A program made the position numbers and the translations under genes. The notes beneath the pieces are model-generated. The model searched no databases and had not been told where the DNA came from. It worked only from the letters and a program-made list of their open reading frames with translations. 64,000 bases of DNA from Prionace glauca (taxonomy: Eukaryota > Chordata > Chondrichthyes > Carcharhiniformes > Carcharhinidae). Numbering within the stretch: the first letter of the stretch is position 1; each line of letters opens with the position of its first letter. The stretch covers positions 28,162,402 through 28,226,401 of the forward strand of contig CM075760.1 of the NCBI GenBank assembly GCA_037974335.1, given 5' to 3'. Below are positions 54,926 through 64,000 of the stretch, in pieces.

Positions 54926-55010
54926 TTAGTTCAGGGGAGAACATTAATGCACTGAATACTAACTATTGAGTAGTACACTTTCACTGGAGATAGACACAGT
55001 GATGCATTTA

Positions 55011-55740
55011 CATAGAAACATAGAACATTACAGCACAGTACAGGCCCTTTGGCCCTCAATGTTGTGCCGAGCTATGTCCGAACCCAAGATCAAGCTCTCC
55101 CACTCCCTATCATTCTGGTGTGCTCCATGTGTCTATCCAATAACCGCTTGAAAGTTCCTAAAGTGTCTGACTCCACTATCACAGCAGGCAGTGCATTCCA
55201 CACCGTAACCACACTCTGAGTAAAGAATCTACCTCGGACATCCCTCCTGTATCTCCCACCATGAACCTTATAGTAATGCCCCCCTAGTAACCCGAGGAAA
55301 TAGTCTCTGAACATCCACTCTATCAATCCCCCTCACCATCTTATAAACCTCTATTTAGTCGTCTCTCATCCTCCTCTGTTCTAAAGAGAAAAGCCCCAGC
55401 TCCCTCAACCTTTCCTCATAAGATCTACCCTCCAAACCAGGCAGCATCCTGGTAAATCTCCTCTGCACTCTCTCCAATGCTTCCACATCCTCCTTATAGT
55501 GAGGTGATTAGAACTGCGCACAATATTCCAAATGTGGTCTCACCAAGGCTCTGTGCAATTGCAGTATAACCCCACGGCTCTTAAACTCTAACCCCCTGTT
55601 AATAAACACTAACACACTTTAAGCCTTCTTCACGGCTCTATCCACTTGAGTGGCAATCTTCAGAGATCTGTGGATATGAACCCCGGGATCTTTCTGTTCC
55701 TCCACATTGCTCAGAACCCTGCTGTTGACCCTACATTTAT
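55011..55740 (-). repeat. CR1 LINE 3' part, complete to its end
   Basis: Continuous from the reverse-transcriptase C-terminus (55,740 leftwards) through FFTQSVVTVWNALPAVIVES to the tail ACATAGAAACATAGAACATT. The cluster 1 copy has lost the distal part with about 75 bp of flank. Confidence 0.88.
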
Positions 55741-55761
55741 TGCTTCAATCTCTCAGCTCAC

Positions 55762-56070
55762 CTGTTTCCTTGTGGATAGATGTTCTTAGAGGAGTCGGCA
55801 GATCCTGATGGCTCACCACGCACTCAAACACAGCCGCACTCAGCCAGGCTTGTGTGGAGATGCTTAATTTGCTGATCACGCTGTCAGGATCCGCTCCGGG
55901 CTTTTCGGCAATCTCTGATTTCAAATACTTCCTGTCTCGGATCCAGGACACGTTAACTCCATCAGGAGCATGAGAAATGATGCAGGTTAAGGTCACGGTC
56001 GCCTCCAGTAAGACCTGTTCTATTGGTGGTGGCTGTATCTTCACTGTGGTATCAAGGCACGGGAGAGGAT
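55762..56070 (-). CDS. IgM CH3 (cluster 2)
   Basis: 309-bp twin of cluster 1 CH3. N-terminal [19 protein letters not shown] keeps the extra Cys. [15 protein letters not shown] has lost the NIS glycosylation site found in cluster 1; LRTSIHKE near the end. The domain core is unchanged and the frame intact. Confidence 0.95.
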
Positions 56071-56512
56071 CTGTGAATGAGAAATGAAAATGAGCCCTAG
56101 TTCCCCTTCAGAAGCAAGACAGCAGTTTTCAGCCTGAAGGAGATAAAGTCGCCTTCAATATATCAATCTCTAACTCTCGCCTTTCACCTTCCATGGCGAA
56201 TGGGAAGCCAGCTTGCTGTATGGAATTATTCCCTGTATTAAATATTGGAGCAGCGGTAACATTTCCATGAATCAGGATTGGAGAATTCCCAAACAAACAC
56301 ACCATCCTGAACTCAAGGAAAAAGTACTGACCGTTGGTTTATAGATAGGGTGGATACACTTTCCAATATTTTACCCCTGTGCTGTGACCTGTGAAGCAGT
56401 CTCACACTTACTGTCTCTCCAAATTTTACCAGCTGTCTCAGGAACAAGCTGACATCAAGGCCACCTCACTCACTATATTGCTTCAAACCGAAAGGGGGCA
56501 CTCTTTTAAGGG

Positions 56513-56805
56513 GAGCCTGTGGTATATGGTGTTGTCAATGGACTTATAACCTAGGGCAAGACTCTGGGGACACAGATTCGAATCCCATCATTGCTAATGT
56601 GAAATTTGAATTTTGTAAACATCTATAATTAAAAGTTGAAATGGTTTTCATGAAGCTATTGCTGTAAAACCCCTCCTAGTTCACAAATGTTCCTTACCAA
56701 AATCAACCTGCTGTCTTTATCTGGCCTGGCATGCATGTGACTCCAGATTCACAGCAACGTGAATGACACTTCAGTGCCCTCAGGTTTGGGAAATAAATGC
56801 ACATC
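56513..56805 (+). repeat. tRNA-derived SINE in CH2-CH3 intron, copy 2
   Basis: Twin of 18,237-18,530. Confidence 0.7.
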
Positions 56806-56986
56806 TCAGGAAGGGATAACAAAAAATTGTTTTTCTGATGAAATTCTGAATGAGATATTGTCCTAATGCAGCAAACTACAGGACAATAACTTACAAGTTG
56901 TTCAATGCTTTGTACCAACTTGAATAGATCCCTAATTCTGATTAACATCAGAATGATATATGTTGTCCTCTGTTTGAGTCTCTTAC

Positions 56987-57301
56987 CCCGAGATACGCTG
57001 ATGTTCTGACTCTGAGTGTCTCCTCGGTGAGTGACCTGGCAGGTATAGACCGCTTTGCTGAACCATTCCCCAGCGGAGACTGTCAGCCGACTGCTGGCCG
57101 AGAAGTTCCCGTTCAATCGACAGGGGGGAGAGGTGACAATTCCTGAATGCGTGGGTTCCCCATTCTTCAGCCAACTCACTTCCATTGACCCTGGCTGGAA
57201 ATCGATGATTGAACAGACGATGATTGCGAATTTCCTGTGTGAGATTTCTTCACTGGAACTCACGGTGAGGATAACAGTTGGAGGGATCACAGGCGGAGGG
57301 C
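56987..57301 (-). CDS. IgM CH2 (cluster 2)
   Basis: 315-bp twin of cluster 1 CH2. The junction codon is T+GC = Cys, then [13 protein letters not shown], which gives a CPPP motif at the CH1-CH2 joint where cluster 1 has FPKP. Other changes are [17 protein letters not shown] and [15 protein letters not shown]. Domain Cys and Trp are kept. Intact. Confidence 0.95.
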
Positions 57302-57357
57302 CTTCAGGGAAAAAAAACAGATCAGTCATTTCCTGCAGAAGATGTGGATCAATTAAA

Positions 57358-57575
57358 CTTTTGTCAACTGAGGGTAGTAAGGGCTTGGAAAGCCCTGTCT
57401 GCAGCATTGTGGACTCGCCAACTTTAAGGGCGTTCAAATGGTCAGTGGATAGGCATATGGATAACATTGGAATAGTTTAGGTTAGTGGGTCATTAGATTG
57501 GTTCCACTGGTCGGCGCAACATCGAGGGCCGAATGGCCTGTACTGCGCTGTAATGTTCTATGTTCTAACTCATTT
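57358..57575 (+). repeat. CR1-type LINE 3' end, copy 2
   Basis: Twin of 19,078-19,295. Confidence 0.8.
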
Positions 57576-57704
57576 GCAGTCAATAGACACTAACTGGACC
57601 AATCCAAAGGGCCAGATTGTGCACATCTATTTAAATGAGTTATAACCAAGGCCCTACATGTTAACCCCAGTGTTTCTGTTTTCCCCAAGCTCCACAACAC
57701 TTAC

Positions 57705-58004
57705 ATCGCATTTTAACGTTCTTGACTGTGCTCATGTGTCGAACCTCACAGTCAATTCTGGGGCATTCTCCCGCTGAGTCGCTGATGGTTAACTGGCTGC
57801 TCAGGGTGTAGGTTCCTTTCGTGTTTCTCACTGATGGGTAAGTCTTAAACCCACTGGGGACCGTTTGCCCATTTTTCTTCCAGGTCAGTTTGGAAACATC
57901 TGGAGAGTAATCCATCGCCAAACATCCGAAGGTGATGGAGCCGTCGGAGTTCTGTTGCTGACAGGGGGAGACCAGACCGTAGAGATTGGGCGCAGATGAT
58001 GTCG
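57705..58004 (-). CDS. IgM CH1 (cluster 2)
   Basis: 300-bp twin of cluster 1 CH1. It starts ATSSAPNLYGLVSPCQQQ (cluster 1 ATPSVPTLYGL), with DYSPDVSKLTW for DYLPDVSKVTW and VKNVKMR for VKSVEMR at the end. The light-chain Cys, core Cys pair and Trp are present. Phase is as in cluster 1. Its V, D and J should lie about 12 kb further right, outside the window. Confidence 0.95.
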
Positions 58005-58077
58005 CTGGGAAAGAATAGCCAATTGAACAAGTTAGACTCTTGCGTTTATTAAGTCAACAAACATATTGTTACAAATA

Positions 58078-58232
58078 GGTTTCTATATTAGATATAGCTC
58101 TTGGTGTTAAATGAAGGGACATGGGTCGTCGGTGTGATCAGGATAGTGATGAGCTCTGACCAAAGTGAATGGTGGAGTAGGCTCCAAGGGCCGAATGGCC
58201 AACTCCAGCTTCTATTTTCTATGTTTCTATCT
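58078..58232 (+). repeat. LINE 3' end fragment, copy 2
   Basis: Twin of 19,800-19,965. Confidence 0.65.
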
Positions 58233-58574
58233 CAAACATTGATTAGAATTATGAACTTATCCCTAATATTTCCCGATTAAATCTTTCATCCGCCTTTGAG
58301 ATGATGTTACTTCTATCATTTGGGAATTGTCATCTCTGTAGAAACTCATATCCCTGTCTCCACTTCTATCAAATTAGGAAGAAAAAATACACATTCTGTT
58401 AGTCTCACAATGACATGTCATTCATTGGATTAACAGAGAACAGCAAAAATTTTCTCCATTACTGCAGCAACTGTTTATTTCTCAACAACAGCAGTGTGTG
58501 ATAAACCGCTGTTTATTTCTCAAACAACAACACTTTGTGATGAAGAAGTTCTCCCTTCATTCAGACTATCCACT

Positions 58575-58700
58575 CACCTGATGAGGGAGCTCCAACAGCT
58601 TGTGATTCCAAATAAACCTGTTGGACTTTAACCTGGTGTTGTGAGAATCCTTACTGTGCCCACAACAACCTCACTCCGGCATCTCCACACTAGTTTTGGA
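58575..58700 (+). repeat. Common shark repeat end, copy 2
   Basis: Twin of 20,300-20,430. Confidence 0.7.
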
Positions 58701-58984
58701 AATTGCCCGGGTTCAAACTGATTGGTGCCCCTTCCTCTCTCCAACTCACTGCCTCTCACTCCACAAAACGGAGATTAGTGACTTTGCTTCAAAAATACCT
58801 CCGGAATGAATACTTACAGAATGATCAGGAAACTCTAAATGTGATTATAAATTCAAATAAATCCAACATTTATTGACGGATTGACGGATCATACATTAAT
58901 ACCAAGAGTTTCCCATTTGGGCCCTGAAGTCTCCTCCATCATTCACTGAGATTACAGATAAGCCGATTGTGGTGCTAGCTCTGT

Positions 58985-59770
58985 TCTGAACCTCCTCACT
59001 CCGCCATCCATCACCCGCCCTCTGCCCATTTCCCCAGCTCTTTGCCCTTTCCCCTGGGTCTCTGCCTTTCACGGTGGCTCTTTTCCCCTTTTATCCGGCT
59101 CTCTGTATTTCCACCTGGCTCTCTACACTTTCCTCCAGCTCTGTGCCCTCTCCCCCGGCTCTCTGTTCTTTCCCTCACCCCCCACGCTGTTCCTAAGCTC
59201 TCTGCCCTCTGTCCCTGCTCCCTCCCCTCTTTCTCCTTCCTCCCAGCTCTCTGAGCTTTCCCCTTGACTCTCCTGCCCTTTCCCCTGGGCTCTCTGCCCT
59301 TTCCCTCGGCTCTCTGCCCTTTCTCCTGCCTCCCTGCCCTTTTTCGTGCCTCCCCGCCCTTTTTCCTGATTCTCTCCCCTTTCCTTGGTCTTTCTACACT
59401 TTTCCCCATCTCTCTGCCCTTTCTTTCAGCTCTCTTCCCTTTCACTGGTCTCTCTGCCCTTTCCCCTGCTCCCTGTCCTTTCCTCTCTCTCTCCGCACTT
59501 TCCCCTGACTTTCCGCCCTGTTCCCCGGCTGTGGACCCTTTCCCCCGCCTCTCTGCCCTTCCCCCAGATCTCTGCTGTTTCCCCTGGCTCTCTGCCCTCC
59601 CCCCACCCCGGCTCTCTGCCCTTTCCCTCGCCTCCTGTTCTCCCCTGACTCTTTGCCATTGTCCCTGTCCCCGAGCCCCCAGCGATTCCCTCCAGCTCTC
59701 TGCACTCCCAGGGCAGCCCCCACCTTTGAACACCAAACTGCCACTTGAGATCTTTCTTCTCTCTCGTTGC
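58985..59770 (-). repeat. Purine-rich GAGAGCT minisatellite (switch-like), copy 2
   Basis: Twin of 20,697-21,430 with similar unit order and AGCT sites. The 241-codon minus-strand frame is a repeat artefact. Confidence 0.85.
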
Positions 59771-59792
59771 AGGCCCTCCCCACACAGATTCA

Positions 59793-61630
59793 GTGAGTGT
59801 GAGTGAGAGAATGTGAGTGTGTGAGGGTGAGTGATTAAATGAGTCAGAGTGGATGAGTGATGTGTGAAGGAAGGTGGGTAAGTGAGGGTGAGTGAGTGAA
59901 GTTCTTTGAGTGAGGGTGAGTGATTGAGGGTGAGTAAGTGTGGGTGAGGGTGAGAAAGCGTGAGTAATTGAGGGTGTGTGTGAGAGGGTAGGTGAGTGAA
60001 GGTGGCTGAATGTGAGTGAAGGTGGCTGGATGAGTGTAGGTAAGCAAGATTGAAATAATAAGGGAGAGTGAGTGAGGATGTGTGAAGGTTCGTGGGGATG
60101 GGTGAGTGGAAGTGAGTGAGATTGAGTGAATGAGGGTGTGAATGTAACTGTGTATGTAAGGGTTGAGAGTGAATGAGTCAGGGTGTGTTATTGAGGGTGG
60201 TGTGTGAGGGAGAATGAATGTGGATGGGTGGGAGAGTGAGGGTGATTGAGTGAAGGTGTTTGATGAGGATGAGTGATTGAGGATTTGTGAGTTAGGTTGC
60301 GTGATGTTGAGTGATGATGAGTATGTGAGCTTGTGTGAGTGAAGGTAGGTGTGTGAGTTTGAGTCAGTTTGAATGGGTGAGGTGGCATAAGTGAGAGAGA
60401 GACAGAGAGAGGGTCATTGAGTTGAGTCTGTGGGGGTGAGTGAGTGAGTGTGAGAGAATGGGGTGAAAGAGTGAGGGTAAGTGAGACTGAGTGAGACTGG
60501 GTGAGTGAGAACGGATTAGTTAGATGAGTGAATCAAGGTGAGTATGAATGTTGGTGACTGACTGAGGGTCTAAGTCAGTGAGTGAGGTTTAGTGAGTGAG
60601 GCTGAGTGAGTGATGGTGTATGACTGTGGGTGGCTGAGTGACAGTGAGTTAATGAGGGCGCGTGAGGGTGAGTGCGTGAGGGTGAGTGAGTGAATGTGGG
60701 TGCGTGACTGAGGGTGTGAGAGTGAGTGAATGTGAGTGAGTCAGAGAGGGTGTGAGAATGAGTGAGTCAGGGTGAGTGATTGAGGTTGAACGAGTGAAGT
60801 TGAATGAGTGTTTGTGGGTGAGTGAGGATGGACGAGAGTGAGTGAGCAAATATGAGTGAGTGATTGTGAGTGAGTGAGGGTGTGAGGATGAGTGAATCAG
60901 GGCGTGTGTTTGCGTGAATGAATGAGCTTGAATGAGGGTGTGTGAGTGCTTGTGGGCGAGTGAGTGAGAATGGATGAGAGTGAGTGAGTGAGTATGAGTG
61001 AGTGATTGTGAGTGAGTGAGTGTGAGTGACTCAGGGTGAATCAGGATCCGTGAGTTTCTGAGGTTGAGTGCGTGAGGGCGAGTGCGTGAGGGTGGATGAG
61101 GGGGGATGAGTGAGTGGGGATGAGTGAGTGGGGATGAGTGAGTGGAGGTGAGTGAGTGGGGGTGAGTGAGAGGGGGTGAGTGAGAGGGGGTGAGTGAGAG
61201 GGGGTGAGGGTGTGAGGGAGTGTGTGTGAGGGAGTGAGTGTGAGGGAGTGTGTGTGAGGGTGGATGAGTGAGCAAGGGTGAGTGAGTGAGCATGAGTGAG
61301 TAAGCGTGAATGAGGGTGAGTGAGTGAGGGTGAGTGATTGGGGATGAGTGATTGTGGTTGAGTGTGTGAGGGTGAGTGAGTGAGGGTGAGTGAGAGAGAG
61401 TGTGTCAGTGAGGGAAGGTGGGTAAGTGAGGGTGAGTGAGTGAAGTTATTTGAGTGAGGATGAGTGATTGAGGGTGAGTGAGAGAGAGTGTGTCAGTGAG
61501 GGAAGGTGGGTAAGTGAGGGTGAGTGAGTGAAGTTATTTGAGTGAGGATGAGAGATTGAGGGTGAGTGAGTGAAGTTATTTGAGTGAGGAGGAGAGATTG
61601 AGGGTGAGTGAGTCAGTATGGGTGAGGGTG
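59793..61630 (-). repeat. CACTCACTC (plus strand GTGAGTGA) array, copy 2
   Basis: Twin of 21,490-23,770, about 0.45 kb shorter and with one, not three, of the CCACCTCCTCC segments (about 61,641). Confidence 0.95.
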
Positions 61631-61689
61631 AGAGAGTCAGTGAGCCACCTCCTCCTCTCCCTCTCCATCGATCTTTTCCCGATTCTCTC

Positions 61690-62205
61690 CATTGATCAGC
61701 TTTCAGTAACAGGGCTGTGTAAAGTCAGGAATCAGTGTAGATCACCGGGCAGCTGCTTTAATGTCGGGGCCTTTCTTTCAGAAACACGGATCAGTGAACA
61801 AATAGACAGACTGAGGGAGCTGGAAGGGAAGCTTCCAGCAAAACTAGGGTCACACAGGAATCAAACACCAAGTTTACACCAGTATTGGGGAGCCAGGCGG
61901 ACTTAGTCTCAGCCAGATCCCTTCTTATTGATTGTGTCTTTGTGTCCGGTGTAACACATGGAAATCCCTACTTCTGACCTCATGTTGGATGGAATGTGTC
62001 ATTGATGAAGCAATAGAAGATTGTTGGACCCAGAACAGCCCCCTGCCGAACTCCTGCAGTGATTTCTCAGCTTAGATGTTTGACCTCCAACAACCATCAC
62101 CATCTTGTTTTGTGCTAAATATGACTCCAAACAGAGAAGAATTTCCAGCTGAAACTTATTCACATGAGTTTTACTCGGGCTTCCCGATCCCACCCTCATT
62201 CAAAT
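61690..62205. other. Conserved intronic block, copy 2
   Basis: Twin of 23,945-24,455. The first roughly 290 bp look identical by eye. Confidence 0.6.
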
Positions 62206-62211
62206 GTTAGT

Positions 62212-62545
62212 GGGGGAGGGGGAGGGGGTGGCCGAGGCGGCACAGCGATTAACGCTGCTGCCTCACAGTTCAATTCCCGATATGAGTCATTGTGTATGGA
62301 GTTAGTAAGTTCACCCCGTGTCTGCTTGGGTTTGCTTCGGATGCTCCTGTTTCCTTCCACAGTCCAAAGACGTTTGGGTTCAGGGGACTGGCCGTGCGGA
62401 ATTGCCCCTTAGGTTCAGGAGGTCTAGTTAGAGTAAACACATGTGGTTATGGGGATAGGGCTTTGGTGGAATTCCTGTTGATGCAGACTCGATGGGCTGA
62501 ATGGCCTCCTTCTGTACTGTAGGATCTCGTGATTCTATTCTATGA
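62212..62545 (+). repeat. tRNA-derived SINE (HE1-like), uninterrupted
   Basis: Twin of 24,460-24,730 without the LINE. GATGCAGACTCGATGGGCTG is the empty site. Confidence 0.85.
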
Positions 62546-62549
62546 TGTA

Positions 62550-63440
62550 AATGACAGTCTCTCTGACGTATGTGAGGTGGAAAGTGTGTGAGGTGTGTTT
62601 GGGTGTGTGTTTGATAGAGAGAGAGGGTGAATGTGTGTGAGAAGGTGCCTGTGTGTGACAGACTGTGTTTGCACATGTGTGAGACAGTGGGCTGCGTTTG
62701 CAAGAGGGGGCAGTGTGCCTACCAGAAAGCAAATATACTGTTCATGAGTGTGTGGAAGTGTGCATGGGATTGTGTGTGAGTGAGAAAAATGTGTGCAATG
62801 TACATGGGTGATAGAGGCAAAGTGTGTGTGTGTGTGTGACAGAGAACGTTTGCGTGACACTGTGCTTGTGGGAGAGACTGTGTCTGTGTGTAAGTTGGAG
62901 TGTGTGCATAGGTCTATGTTTGTGAGAGAGTGTGAGCGAGCTCGTGTGAGAGAAAGCAAGAATGTACAGGTGTGAGATAATCTGTGCAACAGAGATAGAA
63001 ATATGTGTGTGTGAGAGAGAGAGAGAGAGAGATGCAAGTGCAAGAGGAATTGTGAGAAAGTGTGTGTGAATAAATGAGAGACAACTTGAGCGTGTGTGAC
63101 AGAGTGTGGGAGAGTGAGTGCGTGTGTGAGAGCCTGAGACTATGCTTATGTGTGTGTGTGTGTCTGCGTGTAAGAGAGAATGTGTGTGGAGATGTGTGCG
63201 TGTGAGTGTCTTTGTATATGAGAGATGAGAGACTGATTGAGAGAGCGAGAGTGTGTCTGGATTTGTATTTGAGACAGAGTATGTAGACCGTGAGAGAAAG
63301 AGAATGTGTGTGAGATATCGTATGAGAGAGAAAGTAAGTGTGCGTGTGTATGTGTGAGAGAATATGAGCGTCTCTCTGTGTGTATTTATGTGTGTGAGAG
63401 TGTGTGATGTGTGTAAGTCTCTATCTGGCTGATTCAGTCT
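62550..63440. repeat. GTGTGAGAG-type simple repeat, copy 2
   Basis: Twin of 25,330-26,230. Confidence 0.85.
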
Positions 63441-64000
63441 GAAAAAGCACCCTCACTCCACACATACTCACCCACTCGCACAGTAAGTGGGAGTGACAAG
63501 CGAGCACAACACGGACTGTGGGGCACGGGTTGGAAAAACATTTAAATATTTCACAAGTCAGTCTCAATTAAATAATTTCCTCTTTCCTCAATGAGAGAAA
63601 CTTGTAAAACCTCACGCAATCTGACACAATCCAGGGCAAAGCCACCCACAAGATTACCCAGCCCCTCATTCACCCTATTCACTCTCTCCATCACTAACAA
63701 GCAGTGTCAGCACTGTGTGCATTATATACAACATGCACTGCAGCAATTCACCAAGGCTCCATAGATTACACTGTCCAAACCCGCTGCCTTTACATCCTAA
63801 CAGGACAAGGGCAGCAGCCACATCTGAAACACTATAACCTGTAAGCTTCCCTCCAAAACACACACCATCCTGACCTGAAACAATTTCTCAATTCATTCAT
63901 AATCGCTGGGTCAAAATCCTGGAACTTCCTGCCTAACAGCAGGGCGGATGCCTGCAGCATATGGACTGCAGTTGTTCAAGGATGCTTCATATCAACACTT
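63441..64000. other. J-C intron of cluster 2, window edge
   Basis: Unique sequence matching 26,230-26,768, ending in the repeat fragment also seen at 26,690. No gene. Confidence 0.8.

Larger units (their letters stand above)
46965..64000. repeat. Segmental duplication, copy 2
   Basis: Counterpart of 9,326-26,768, still continuing at the window edge. Confidence 0.95.

Overview
The window reads as nuclear DNA of a cartilaginous fish, most likely a shark. It carries an immunoglobulin heavy-chain locus in the cluster layout typical of elasmobranchs (V, D, J and C exons repeated as self-contained units). It is also full of elasmobranch-style CR1 LINE pieces, tRNA-derived SINEs and long simple-sequence arrays. 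Every protein-coding exon I can support belongs to the immunoglobulin locus and lies on the minus strand.

Layout. (a) 1-9.3 kb: a loose, mixed-orientation group of twelve tRNA-like loci. Good candidates are Thr(TGT), Glu(TTC), Asn(GTT), Gly(GCC) and Gln(CTG). The rest are decayed Val, Leu, Asn(ATT), Arg(ACG) and Glu copies, partly spread by local duplication, with LINE fragments between them. (b) 9.3-32.5 kb: IgM cluster 1, read right to left. It holds a VH leader and V exon, one D, one JH, an 11.3-kb J-C intron, CH1-CH4 with a secretory tail, and two membrane exons. All open frames, splice sites and recombination signals look sound, and the segments are unrearranged. (c) 32.5-47 kb: spacer with SINE/LINE debris, diverged minisatellites and a fossil VH at about 40.15-40.57 kb. 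The fossil lies in an old duplication of the sequence around and upstream of the intact VH. (d) 47-64 kb: the constant half of cluster 2 (CH1-CH4, TM1, TM2) and part of its J-C intron; its V, D and J lie beyond the right edge. Sections 9,326-26,768 and 46,965-64,000 are copies of one another, offset by about 37.2-38.3 kb.

How it works together. VH carries a 22/23-type recombination signal, D has 12-bp signals on both sides and JH has a 23-bp signal, so V-D-J joining within the cluster obeys the 12/23 rule. The JH donor phase matches CH1. CH4 either runs to its own secretory tail and polyA signals or is cut at an internal donor and joined to TM1/TM2, giving secreted or membrane IgM.

The most interesting unexplained structure is in the J-C intron, 1-4 kb upstream of CH1 in both clusters. 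A purine-rich, AGCT-containing minisatellite, G-rich on the non-template strand, abuts a long C-rich (non-template) CACTCACT array. The position and strand asymmetry recall mammalian switch regions. Other notable points are a perfect 14-bp inverted repeat just upstream of the VH TATA box, a single-D cluster, a Cys/Phe difference at the CH1-CH2 joint of the two IgM copies, duplicated CpG-rich islands beyond each IgM gene, and a tRNA-Leu fossil that lost exactly its anticodon arm between two TAAGGC repeats. All identities and counts were judged by eye, without database searches.
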